A stretch of DNA of 64,000 nucleotides, taken from Vreelandella sulfidaeris (lineage in GTDB: Bacteria > Pseudomonadota > Gammaproteobacteria > Pseudomonadales > Halomonadaceae). The notes under the pieces were generated by a model. That model was not told the origin of the DNA and did not search any database. It saw only the letters and a list, made by a program, of their open reading frames with translations. The stretch covers positions 2,418,001-2,482,000 of the forward strand of contig AP019514.1 of NCBI GenBank assembly GCA_007182875.1, written 5' to 3'. The translations under genes and the position numbers were made by a program. The stretch's first letter is position 1, and each line of letters opens with the position of its first letter. This document shows positions 10,550 to 18,940 of the stretch, piece after piece.

Positions 10550-10720
10550 GGTTGGTAAAACACTGAATTTGTAGAATAGCTGTATCATAGACAGCCGACT
10601 GATCGCGCCGTTGCGATACTTGAGATGGAAGACAAACAAGTCTTGCTTGAGCTTAACCAGGTAATGTACGGCTTGCTCAAAGGTGCCTGGCTGGAGCTGA
10701 TCTTGGTAGTTGATCACCAC
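10550..10720 (-). mobile_element. Transposase N-terminal remnant
   Basis: The minus strand encodes VINYQDQLQPGTFEQAVHYL followed by QDLFVFHLKYRN and, after a frame change near 10600, DQSAVYDTAILQI. This corresponds to the conserved N-terminal region of a DDE transposase family (the pattern DQLLPGTFE...RYRND...YDPAILLKI). The catalytic part is absent, so this is a dead IS fragment. It sits exactly where the Rho-like gene loses its N-terminus and at the distal end of the cassette array. The IS family could not be fixed from this short piece. Confidence 0.6.
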
Positions 10721-10829
10721 TATGGCGTGTTTGATCGTAATTATAAGCCTTGAAGTGCGGCATGCTGATCATTGTTCGTCTGTTCTCTCGATCCTACCAA
10801 AACTTAGGGGTCAGCGGTTTTTTCTACAG

Positions 10830-10901
10830 GCTCAACGCCCTGGCTTTGCGGCGTGCCGGAGCGCCAGCGTAGGTGCGTCCGCCAACAGCCACTGGTTAGC
10901 T
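10830..10901 (-). other. attC site 3 (after the DUF2971 cassette)
   Basis: On the minus strand it begins AGCTAACCAGTGGCTGTTG and ends CAGGGCGTTGAGC. The right box GTTGAGC fits GTTRRRY exactly. The centre is GGACGC ... GCGCTCCGGCACGCCGC. It is about 85 percent identical by eye to the site at 11723-11792, including the string GGAGCG..CAGCGTAGG and the CCACTGGTTA end. Confidence 0.7.
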
Positions 10902-10960
10902 TTGGTTGATAGATGGTTTTGCAACGAGGTTCCACGAGTGAACATCGGGTTCACATTGCA

Positions 10961-11706
10961 TCATCTTGACATCTTTCCTCCCCAGGACTGAAGCACACCT
11001 TTCAACTCTTCACCGGTAACAGAGCCGCCTTTGGTAACATTTCTATATAAATGTCGCCCCAAGTAAATTTCTCTAAGCGAGTTCTCCGGCAAATCAAAGC
11101 AGTATAGAGGTCGACCAAAGACAGTCACCTTATTCCATTCACGATAGCGACCACCACCCGTGTGATAACCAAAGGGGATATTTTCTATACTTTTACAACA
11201 CGGACCTCTTCTTCGTATGCCCACTCGAGAGACTTATACAGAAAAGCTCTCTTCATTAGATTGAAGGCATTCGAGTCAAAACGAAGGCTACCACCAATAT
11301 TCATTAGCTCATGCTCGCCAATCACGGGTAGATCGTTGTGCGGCTTCGTAGCTGAGTAAATCATCTCTCCATACTGGCTTGGAATCACATTGCTTTGCGG
11401 GTCTGAAAAGCCGGCCGAATCACTATCAAACCCAAGAACTACCCCTTGGTGAGAGTCTCCATAATGCGACCACATAAGCGCGTTCAACGGCTGACGAGTC
11501 AACGATAAGACACCGTATTTTCTCGAGAAACGGTTTCTACAAGCACCCGTGGCGGTTTTCGCGCTTATAGACTCATCGCTATCCTTAAAGCCAAAGGCTG
11601 TACACTCAAAAGGGTCGTTCAAATCTTCAAGGCAAGAAAATCCTAGTGATAGGGTATCGATTACCTTTCGCGCGGCACCGAAGGACATGTACTTGTATAG
11701 AATCAT
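10961..11706 (-). CDS. Cassette gene C: DUF2971 family protein (frame-broken)
   Basis: Protein of about 245 residues with the DUF2971 signature: N-terminal YKYMSFGAARKVIDTLSLGFSCLEDLNDPFEC, then GVLSLTRQPLNALMWSHYGDSHQGVVLGFD, and EWAYEEEVRVVK near the C-terminus. The glutamate/arginine end motif and the W-HYG motif suggest a nucleic-acid- or nucleotide-related fold, but no activity is established; the family is often found in phage-defence and mobile contexts. The start at 11706 follows GGGAGG by 5 bases and lies 20 bases after the GTT of attC site 2. A frame change near 11200 divides it; the second piece ends SWGGKMSR. Confidence 0.72.
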
Positions 11707-11722
11707 GAACCTCCCTCAAAGA

Positions 11723-11792
11723 AGCTAACACTTGGCTTTGCGGCGTGCCGGAGCGCAGCGTAGGCGCGTCCGACAATAGCCACTGGTTATGT
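11723..11792 (-). other. attC site 2 (after cassette gene B)
   Basis: On the minus strand it reads ACATAACCAGTGGCTATTG ... GGACGCGCCTACGCTGCGCTCCGGCACGCCGC ... AAGTGTTAGCT (joined segments, shortened). The TAA in the left box is the stop codon of gene B (11787-11789). The two halves can fold into a long imperfect hairpin with extruded bases, as attC sites do. The right box GTTAGCT is one step from the GTTRRRY consensus. Confidence 0.7.
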
Positions 11793-12706
11793 ATCCAAAA
11801 GGTAGTTGTATTGAGCTGGCAACAATGCAAATTCACCCCAACTCAACCCCTCAATGCAAAGACCGATTCCGCTTGTCCCAACTTCTCCCCACATAAGCAC
11901 ATATCGTTCCCGGGTCTTGTCATTAATACCTTTACTACTGGAAATCCCATGCTCTTCCTTGAGATAGAAGTCGCGCACACTGGGTGCTCCAGCTAACTCT
12001 GTCATTCGAGTATTGTGATCAGCGGGGTCTTTGACGGGAGTGAAGGATCTAATAATTTTCCGAAGTATAGCCGAGGGTGCTATCTTCCTCGATGACCTGC
12101 CGAACATCTTTCAACAAATCGATTAACCTGACTGCATTTTGTCGACCTGGCAGGAAATAATATTTGTATAAATTCTCATCAAAGTTCCTGCATATTCCAG
12201 CAACCGTAGTGATCTTACTAGGCAAGGAAAATGACTCACCAGCGTGGCGCGCTATTGGCACCTCGGATACAGGACCATCTATGTCCTCCACAGGGTTTCG
12301 TCATAAACTCCAGTGGGATCTTGTTGACTTTGAGGTTTTCTTGCAAGAAACCAGAGACAATGACCAAATTTTCGTCATCAATAGCCTTTTGAGCCTCTTC
12401 ATAAGTGTCAAATTTTTCCCTTCAGAGCGCTTTACTCGGAGATCGCACTTGACATGTTTATACGTCCGCAAATGGCCAAAGTAGGCATCGCGCCCATTTG
12501 AAAAGTAGTCAGCTTCCTTCGGCACCCGAATCAAATTTGTGAAGCAACCAGGGCAAAATATCTGGCCCTCCATGTCCTGCGTATATTCAGAAGGGTAGAA
12601 TCTTTTCGCCAGTTCGCTTCAAATCAGACTGACTACCATTCTCATACGACCAACCCTCTAATTTATATGCAAATTTAATCCTTTGTTTTGGCTCGTGCTT
12701 TGCCAT
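11787..12706 (-). CDS. Cassette gene B: unrecognised protein with Cys cluster (frame-broken)
   Basis: About 300 residues, reconstructed over several frames. The start is MAKHEPKQRIKFAYKLEGW at 12706, 32 bases after attC site 1. Near residue 50 is EGQIFCPGCFTNLIRVPK, followed by GRDAYFGHLRTYKHVKCDLR. The CxxC...H...C arrangement could bind zinc and resembles the start of competence protein CoiA-like or Rad18-like modules, but that is only a visual similarity. A middle part has SEVPIARHAGESFSLPSKIT and ICRNFDENLYKYYFLPG, and the end has MWGEVGTSGIGLCIEGLSWGEF. The stop TAA is inside attC site 2. Frame changes occur near 12600, 12405, 12310 and 12075. I do not recognise the family. Confidence 0.6.
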
Positions 12707-12737
12707 TCACTCCCCCCTTTAGAAGGACACAAGGTCT

Positions 12738-12822
12738 ATATAACGCCGATCAGCACGCGCGGCTTTGGAATGGAGGCGAAGCCGCAATGTAAAAGCCGTC
12801 GCCGTGACTGGCATGGTTATGT
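12738..12822 (-). other. attC site 1 (after cassette gene A)
   Basis: On the minus strand it starts ACATAACCATGCCAGTCACG and ends CGTGCTGATCGGCGTTATAT. CAGTCACG and CGTGCTG, CC and GG, and TAAC and GTTA pair across the site. The left box ACATAAC is the same as in site 2 and holds the TAA that ends gene A. The central loop is TTTTACATTGCGGCTTCGCC. It is less similar in sequence to the other two sites but has the same architecture. Confidence 0.6.
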
Positions 12823-13374
12823 TCCTCTGTCACGATGCTCCGCCGCCTCCACCATCTGTGCAAATTCAGACTGAAAAATTCTTCGGTTACGCCGTATTTC
12901 TCCCAGAGTGGCAGATACAGGCCAGTCAGAATCTCATCTGCTTTTTAAATTCTGAGAGGATAGTCTGGAGCTCCTTTGCATCTCTTGGCGCCCCACTTCA
13001 GAGATAAAATCCTCAGCCCGTTCTCGAAAATAGCGATGAATGAGCATGTTTCTGAGATCCAGCGTCGTTCCCAGAAATTCTGCATCTTCATCCGACAAAT
13101 TCAGGTTTGATTTAGCGACCTTGAGAAGTTGCCCAAAAGTCCTCCGACCGAGAGAGTCATACAAATCCAAACACAGTTCTTGTGAGATGAGATTTACTTC
13201 AGGTAGTCGGAGCACCACCGCCAAGTTCAAAGCCGCTTCCTCAAGAACTTGAGCGTAGTATGCCGCCAGCCCAAAAATGCGAATGGCTCTTTTCACAACA
13301 ATTGTCGATTTCAGGAATCTCAGGCACTGATCGACCACCCTAGAACATAACAGTGAATCTACACCCGGCTGCAT
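12817..13374 (-). CDS. Cassette gene A: HEPN-like helical protein (frame-broken)
   Basis: About 185 residues, mostly helical. From an ATG at 13374 it has RAIRIFGLAAYYAQVLEEAALNLAVVLRL, LCLDLYDSLGRRTFGQLLKVAK and DLRNMLIHRYFRERAED. RNMLIH matches the R-N-x-x-x-H active-site motif of HEPN RNases, and its place in a helix after a long first helix fits the fold. After a frame change near 12975 the C-terminus is ILTGLYLPLWEKYGVTE, then EFAQMVEAEHRDRG across another near 12880, ending at the TAA inside attC site 1. HEPN assignment is by motif only. No partner nucleotidyltransferase (MNT) gene is next to it. Confidence 0.55.
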
Positions 13375-13768
13375 ATCCTCAATGAATGTGCAGACGCGTT
13401 TATTGACATTAACAAGCCAACAGCATTCTCATAACTTATTGTTTTACAATGCATTAACTTGATCACTTTGCAGCATATACAAAATTCGCGTACCAGCTCG
13501 TTTTGCTCAGTTCAATCATACTCTATTCATAAAATCGGCTTAGGTCACGTGCCGGGAAGTTAAAATTTTGACGGTGTGGTGTTGATGGAGTGCAAATTGG
13601 AGGAAAGGAACTCTGCACAAGTGATTGTTTTGTTTGCTTATTTAATTCTGACCGCCCAATGAATTGGGCTCCTACGCGCCCCCCTCACCGCGGGCTTGGA
13701 GGCACGGTGGTTGCTGTTTGCGCAATGAATTGCGCTCAGATCACCGTGCACTTCGCTGGGTGGACGTA
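13375..13768. repeat. Gene-free stretch with two REP-like palindromes
   Basis: No gene is supported here. At 13654-13669 is GCCCAATGAATTGGGC and at 13720-13735 GCGCAATGAATTGCGC. Both are perfect stems around TGAA and are close to the core of REP elements of pseudomonads and relatives (a core of the kind CAATGAATTG flanked by CTCCTACG). The second is nested in an outer stem, GCACGGTG (13702-13709) with CACCGTGC (13742-13749). Lying just past the 3' end of ytoQ, the structure could also act in mRNA 3'-end stability. No intI gene or clear attI site was seen in 13375-13560. Confidence 0.6.
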
Positions 13769-14209
13769 TTAGGCTTTGAGGACGTAACGCAGGGTTTCAA
13801 CCACTTGGTCGGTGGTGGTGCACCAGGCGTTCGCACCGGCATCCACTTCTTTCAGCGGGTGAACGATGTCTTCGCTGTGCAGTGTGATGTAGGGCTTGGC
13901 GAGTGCTGCGCAGTAGCCTGCGTCAAAGGCGGCGTTCCACTGTTTGTACTGGTCGCCAAAGCGTACAACGACCAGATCCGCTTGCTCGATCATCGTGCGG
14001 GTGCGGATGGCGTTGACCTTGGAGGACTGATGGTCGCGCCAGAAGCCATTTTCCGGTTTGCCCAGGTGGTCGCCGGCAGCGTCAGAGGCGGCGTGATCGG
14101 TGACCGGTGCGGTAAACACGATATCCAGGCCCGCGGCCTCGGCGCCGCGTTGGATTTCTTCGCGCCAATCGGTGTGGATCTCGCCGGATAGGTAAACGTA
14201 AAAGCTCAT
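13769..14209 (-). CDS. YtoQ family protein
   Basis: Intact 146-residue protein matching the YtoQ family: MSFYVYLSGEIHTDWREEI at the start, FTAPVTDHAASDAAGD, and DLVVVRFGDQYKQWNAAFDAGYCAALAKPYI. It has a nucleoside deoxyribosyltransferase-like Rossmannoid fold (the AFDAGYC region corresponds to the E-x-G-Y region of that superfamily), but no reaction has been established for the family. It is on the same strand as the cob genes upstream but is separated from cobF by a 70-base gap and need not be part of that operon. There are no frame breaks. Confidence 0.85.
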   Translation of the reverse strand: MSFYVYLSGEIHTDWREEIQRGAEAAGLDIVFTAPVTDHAASDAAGDHLGKPENGFWRDHQSSKVNAIRTRTMIEQADLVVVRFGDQYKQWNAAFDAGYCAALAKPYITLHSEDIVHPLKEVDAGANAWCTTTDQVVETLRYVLKA

Positions 14210-14279
14210 GGCTAAACCTCAAAGATAAGATTGTCAGTAGCGACATTTTATGGAAAAACATTCCATATTCATACCGGCG

Positions 14280-15041
14280 TTATAGTAGAGGCTGCTTTGC
14301 CAGCAGATAAATGTCCATTATCCAGCCGTGGGTGTCGCGTAACTCCGCCCGGCGTTGGATGATCTGGTCGCCGACGTCGCTTAGCCAGCCGTTGATCAGG
14401 CACTGTTTATCCATGCCCAGGTAGGCGCCCCACCAGATGTAGATGTCATCTTGCGGCAGCGTGGTAAAGGCCCCGCCGCTATCCAGCATTACGGCGACGG
14501 TGGCGGCATCGCTTGGCCAGCCGCGTTCGCGTAGGCGGCGACCAGTGGTGATGTGCACCGGCTCGGCGAGGGCGTTGAGGGGGATTTTATGCTCAGCGGT
14601 GAGCACTTGCAGGCTGGTGATGCCTGGCACTACCTCTACATCAACCTGCTTACCCGCCGCGCTTAGGCGCTGGGTAATGCGCAGGCTGCTGTCGTAAAGC
14701 GAAGGGTCGCCCCACACCAGCATGCCTACCCGCCCACCGTTGGGAAGATGTTTATCGATTAGCTGCGCCCAGACGCTGGCGATGGCTGCGTGCCAGTCGT
14801 CCACCGCGCCCAGGTAGTCATGACGGCCATCACGGCTAGGCAGATCGAACTCGACGATCTTGGTGGTCACCGGCGCTTCCAGCAGCCGTTCGCAAAGCAA
14901 GCGGCGCAGGTCGATTAAATCCGACTTGGCCTCGCCTTTGCGGGTAGCAGGATCAGGTCGGCGTTATTGAGGGCGCGCACGGCGGCCAAGGTGACGTGAT
15001 CAAGGTTGCCGGTGCCGATGCCTATTAGCGAGCGTGATCAT
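14280..15041 (-). CDS. cobF: Precorrin-6A synthase (deacetylating), CobF (frame-broken)
   Basis: SAM-dependent C-1 methyltransferase of the aerobic corrin pathway; it methylates precorrin-5 at C-1 with loss of acetate, giving precorrin-6A. It starts [20 protein letters not shown] at 15041 and has the tetrapyrrole methylase marks [20 protein letters not shown] and [15 protein letters not shown], ending [11 protein letters not shown] frame change near 14935 lies in the second strand ([12 protein letters not shown]). Its start overlaps the end of cobM by 17 bases, so translation is coupled. CobF is specific to the oxygen-dependent route, in agreement with cobG in the same cluster. Confidence 0.9.
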
Positions 15042-15840
15042 GATTCGCTCTCTTGGTCTTGGCTTGCCGTGGCAAAGGCGAATCCGCCGACTGGGGGCGA
15101 AAGCGGCGATCGTAGCCCACGGCGTAGAGGCTGCTCTCCTGGAAGTCGTCGCTTTCGAGCACCGGCCCCACCAGAATTAGCGCAGTGCGCTGCATGGTGT
15201 TATCGATCAACGCTTCTATAGTGGCGAGCCGCCCGCGCACTACCCGCTCATCGGGCCAGCTTGCCCGCCACACAATCGCGACCGGGCACTGCTCGCCGTA
15301 GTAAGGCGTCAGGCTTTCGACCACTTGGGAAAGATTATGGATGGAAAGATGAATGGCCAGCGTGGCGCCGGTGTGGGCAAAGTTTGCCAGCGTTTCATCG
15401 CTGGGCATGGCGCTGGCCCGACCGGGTGTGCGGGTGAGCACTACCGACTGGGCGACACCGGGTAGCGTCAGCTCCTGACCCAAGGTGGCCGAGGCTGCCG
15501 CGAAGGCTGGCACGCCGGGGGTAATGCTATAGGGGATAGCCAGCTCGCGCAGGCGGCGCAGCTGCTCGCCCATGGCCGACCACACCGATAGATCCCCCGA
15601 ATGCAGCCGGGCGACATCCTGGCCTTCGGCGTGGGCGCGGCTGATCTCCTGCATGATGTCATCCAGCGATAGCGGCGCGGTGTTAATCACCCGCGCTCCC
15701 GCCGGGCAGTGTTCGAGGATTTGTTCCGGCACTAATGAGCCCGCATACAGGCACACCGGGCAGGCGGCGATCAGGTCGCGCCCGCGCAGGGTAAGCAGAT
15801 CCGGTGCGCCGGGGCCTGCGCCAATGAAGTGTACGGTCAT
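15025..15840 (-). CDS. cobM: Precorrin-4 C(11)-methyltransferase, CobM
   Basis: Intact 271-residue SAM-dependent methylase adding the C-11 methyl group to precorrin-4. Typical tetrapyrrole methylase blocks: [57 protein letters not shown] and [14 protein letters not shown] (CobM/CbiF-specific), and the C-terminal GPVL. The ATG overlaps the stop of cobE as ATGA. Residues after about 255 (rich in R, P and K) form a non-conserved tail that runs into the cobF start. It is one of the few cob genes here without any frame change. Confidence 0.93.
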   Translation of the reverse strand: MTVHFIGAGPGAPDLLTLRGRDLIAACPVCLYAGSLVPEQILEHCPAGARVINTAPLSLDDIMQEISRAHAEGQDVARLHSGDLSVWSAMGEQLRRLRELAIPYSITPGVPAFAAASATLGQELTLPGVAQSVVLTRTPGRASAMPSDETLANFAHTGATLAIHLSIHNLSQVVESLTPYYGEQCPVAIVWRASWPDERVVRGRLATIEALIDNTMQRTALILVGPVLESDDFQESSLYAVGYDRRFRPQSADSPLPRQAKTKRANHDHAR

Positions 15841-16231
15841 TCTGTGGTTCCTTCTGGTACTTCTGACAACGCCAGGGCGGCGGTGGCCTTGCGATCTGCT
15901 GAAATTATCCTTGGCCCTAGCAGCGTTGCCCTGTGCCTGCCGCCAGTAGCGCCACGGCCTCGGACACGCTGCCCGTGCCGCGCGCCTGCAAACTTTGTGC
16001 GGAGTGAGTAAGCGTTGTCACCGTCGGTAGCTCGGCGTCGGCTACTGTGATGACTTCGATGTTGCGCAGTCGTCCTAGCTCTTCGACTAGTGGCAGCATC
16101 GAGTGAGCCGCCGCCAGCTTATCGATAGCCCCGTACTGGTCGATCAGTTGATCCAGTGCCTGGGCGAGGGATTCGAGCGTGGCTTCACTGCGAAAACCAA
16201 ATCCAGCTATCCTCAATCCCCGTGCTGTCAT
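15837..16231 (-). CDS. cobE: Cobalamin biosynthesis protein CobE/CbiG C-terminal type (frame-broken)
   Basis: Small protein (about 130 residues) related to the C-terminal domain of CbiG, named CobE in aerobic clusters. It starts [22 protein letters not shown] and shows [15 protein letters not shown] and [20 protein letters not shown], where the glycine/serine motif [10 protein letters not shown] is diagnostic. After a frame change near 15922 it ends [19 protein letters not shown], as in the family. The start ATG overlaps the cobL stop (ATGA) and its own stop overlaps the cobM start, a tight operon layout. The exact role in the pathway has not been settled. Confidence 0.85.
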
Positions 16232-17444
16232 CGAACGCCCCGCCACTGAACAATCGGATAGCTGGCCTTCCAACCCCGCCGAGTGCCGATGGGGCTGCAT
16301 TGGCAAGCTCAAGCCGCATCAGTTCGCCACCTGCCTTGTGCTGCCAGTGCGCCAGCAGCGCTTCGGATTCAAGTGTCACCGCATTATGACGACGCGCCCC
16401 CTTCGGGCAGGCGCTGCCATAAATCTTCCAAAAGCGCTTGGGATAGCCCGCCGCCAATAAATACCGCATCCGGGAGCGACGTATCGTTCAGTGCGTCCGG
16501 CGCGCTGCCCTCTTTACCTCAAGCCAATCAACGCCCAGGTTCTCTGCGTTGCTGCGCGCTCGTGCTGCCCGTTCTGCGTTTTGCTCAAAGCCTACCGCCT
16601 GATTATCCGGGTGAGCGAGCAGCCACTCAATGGCAACAGAACCTGAACCGGTGCCGATATCCCATAGCCGCTCGCCGGGCATGGGGCCAGTGCCGCCAGG
16701 GTGATGGCGCGAATGGTCTGTTTGGTGATCTGGCCGTCGTGGTCAAAGAAGCGATCCGGTAGGCCGGGCGTCAGCGGCAAGGCGGGCCCGCTACCGGCGA
16801 CTTCCAGCCCTACCGCCACCGGATGGGCGATATTCTGGGGTAAGCTGGCATCGACACGACAATGGCGAATGCGCTCGTTATCGCCGCCCAGGGCTTCCAG
16901 CACCGTTAGCTGGGAATCCGCAAAGCCGAATCGGTTGACCAGAGCGGCGAGTTCAGCCACTGCCGCGCCGTCTCTGACCAGCACCAGCAACCGCCTACCG
17001 GCATGCAGGTAAGGCCGAATGCGGGTCAGCGGTTTGGCGTGAAGGCCCAGGCAGGTGCAGCGCTCTAGCGGCCAGCCCAACCGGGAGACCGCCAAGCTAA
17101 AGGTGGAAGGCGCTGGCAGCGCTAGCCATTCGCTTGCGCTGAGATGCTGCGCCAGGGTGCTGCCCGCCCCAAACCAGAACGGGTCGTTTGAGACCAGCAT
17201 GACCACCCGGCGGCCGCGCTGATTGAGCAGTTCAGGAATGCCATCGACAAAGGGTACCGGCCACTCAATCACCTCGGCGTTTAGGGGCGGCAAAGGCGCA
17301 GGTGGCGCCGTGCGCCGAATACTACCTCGGCAGTTTCCAATGCGGCGCGGCTTGCCGCCGTTAGCGCCTGTGTGCCACCCTCCCCCAGCCTAAAAGGGTC
17401 AGCCAGGGAGCCTGACCCACTGGAGCGTGAGAAATTTCAACCAT
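16228..17444 (-). CDS. cobL: Precorrin-6Y C5,15-methyltransferase (decarboxylating), CobL (frame-broken)
   Basis: Bifunctional enzyme of about 400 residues: an N-terminal CbiE-like methylase (C-5/C-15) and a C-terminal CbiT-like domain (decarboxylation of the C-12 acetate). N-terminal part: WLTLLGWGEGG, ARRHL, VVMLVSNDPFWFGAGSTL, LPAPSTFSLAVSRLGWPLE. C-terminal part: ERLWDIGTGSGSVAIEWLLAHP (SAM motif I), NAENLGVDWL and VVANAVTLESEALLAHWQ. Frame changes occur near 17300, 16685, 16515, 16410 and 16290. The ATG at 17444 overlaps the ATG of the divergent cobK (17443) head to head, so both genes share start codon bases. Confidence 0.9.
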
Positions 17445-18179
17445 GATGAAGATCCTAATTCTCGGGGGGAACCTCGGAGGCCAGCGCCCTGGCCAGTGCG
17501 GTTGCCAAACGCGGGCTTCCCGCCATTTTCAGCTATGCGGGTCGTGTTGCCACGCCTAAACCCCAGCCGCTGCCGACCCGCATTGGCGGTTTCGGCGGCG
17601 TTAGCGGCCTTGCTGCCTTTGTGGCCCAGGAGCGCATCACCCATATCGTCGATGCCACCCATCCCTTTGCCGCTCAGATGAGCACGAACGTATTAGCCGC
17701 CGCAGCGCAGTGCGGCGTAAAGGCCATTGCCCTTACCCGGCCTGCCTGGCGACCCGTTGACGGCGACCAGTGGCAAAGCGTGGCAAATATCGATGAGGCG
17801 GTTAGCGCCCTGGCGGGCCCACCAGCGTGTGCTGCTCGCCATTGGCCGCATGCACCTTGCTGCCTTTGCCACCCAACCTCAGCACCATTACGTGCTGCGT
17901 CTGGTTGACCGGCCTACCAGCCCGTTACCACTGCCAGATGTCAGCAGCGTGATTGATAGAGGCCCCTTTACGCTGGAAGGCGATCTCGCCCTGCTGGAAA
18001 ATCAGCGCATCCAGCGCATCGTGTGTAAAAACTCTGGCGGCGATGGTGCAGCGTCCAAACTCACCGCTGCTCGCATGCTCGGCTTACCCATTGTGATGAT
18101 CGAGCGGCCAGCGCTGCCACCTCGCCACGAAGTTCATTGCATCGATGACGTCTTTAACTGGCTCGATAGCCCCTCTTAA
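17443..18179 (+). CDS. cobK: Precorrin-6A reductase, CobK (frame-broken)
   Basis: NADPH-dependent reductase converting precorrin-6A to dihydro-precorrin-6A (precorrin-6B). The start KILILGG leads, after a frame change near 17470, to ASALASAVAKRG and FSYAGRVATPKPQPLPTRIGGFGG, which is typical of CobK/CbiJ. Then HIVDATHPFAAQMSTN (family signature) and, after a change near 17820, QRVLLAIGRMHLAAF, DRGPFTLEGDLALL, IVCKNSGGDGAASKLTAA and LGLPIVMIERP. It is the only cob gene on the plus strand, its start overlapping that of cobL, and it converges with cobJ. Confidence 0.92.
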
Positions 18180-18191
18180 TCTTCAGTACGC

Positions 18192-18940
18192 TTAATCAGC
18201 CGAGCGCGGCGTATAAACCAGCGGTACCCCTGCTCGCTCTATCATGCGCGTCTGCTGGGAACCGACGATCACCAGGGTGCGCATATCGGCCATGTCCGGC
18301 GTCGCCTCGCCGAGGGTGGTGACGCGAATCGACTCTTCCGGCGTGGACACCGCCCGGGCAAAGATGATCAGCCTATCCGGCCCGCAGGCTTCCCGCAGTA
18401 CCTCTAGCGTACGCTCAAAGCCTACCGGGCGCGCCTTGGAGCGCGGGTTGTAAAACGCCATGGCAAAGTCGGCTTCAGCAGCCATGCGCAGGCGCTTTTC
18501 AATCAGCGCCCAGGGCTTGAGGTTGTCGGAAAGATTAATGCAGCAGAAGTCGTGCCCCAGTGGCGCGCCGACGCTTGCGCTGGCGGCTAGCATGGCGGAA
18601 ATACCCGGCAGCACCTGAATATCAAGCATGCGCCACTGAGCATCGCCTGCTTCCAGGGCCTCAAACACCGCAGCAGCCATGGCGAATACGCCGGGGTCGC
18701 CGGAAGACACTATCACTACCCGGTGGCCCTCAAGCGCCAGCTGTAGCGCCTGCTCCGCCCGGCGGATCTCTTCGCGGTTGTCCGAGCCGTGACGCACCAA
18801 GCCAGCCCGTGGCGCGACCCGGTTAACGTAGGGTACATAGCCCACTACGTCGGTGGCTTCCTGCAGTGCGGCCGTTACCTCGGGGTGATCATGGCCTCGG
18901 AGCCCGGCCCTAGACCGACGATTTTCAGCCAGCCGCTCAT
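18192..18940 (-). CDS. cobJ: Precorrin-3B C(17)-methyltransferase, CobJ (frame-broken)
   Basis: SAM-dependent ring-contraction methylase acting on precorrin-3B to give precorrin-4. It starts MSGWLKIVGLGPGSEAMITP, then after a frame change near 18895 VTAALQEATDVVGYVPYVNRV. Diagnostic blocks follow: ALEGHRVVIVSSGDPGVFAMA, IQVLPGISAMLAASASVGAPLGHDFCCINLSDNL (split here for length) and FYNPRSKARP. In the printed frame it appears joined to cobI, but the better reading has cobI ending in TGA that overlaps the cobJ ATG (ATGA). Its 3' end faces that of cobK, 12 bases away. Confidence 0.92.

Larger units (their letters stand above)
10830..13374 (-). mobile_element. Integron-type cassette cluster without visible integrase (CALIN candidate)
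   Basis: Three genes in a row on the minus strand are each followed by a 70-85 base imperfect inverted repeat with attC architecture: a YAAC-type left box overlapping or abutting the stop codon, a GTT-containing right box, and internal complementary arms. Each downstream gene starts 20-35 bases after the GTT. No tyrosine recombinase resembling IntI is present in the window. The block lies between a transposase remnant and the REP-like region before ytoQ. The architecture is read directly from the sequence; mobility is inference. Confidence 0.7.

Noticed and set aside
10292..10720. Reading the 10430-10720 segment as the N-terminus of the Rho-like protein
   Set aside because: The segment matches a transposase N-terminus (DQLQPGTFEQAVHYL, then YDTAILQI after a frame change) and not the Rho OB domain.
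13375..13560. An attI site or promoter of an integron platform upstream of cassette A
   Set aside because: The stretch has scattered GTTA/TAAC words but no organised site, and no integrase gene is in the window.
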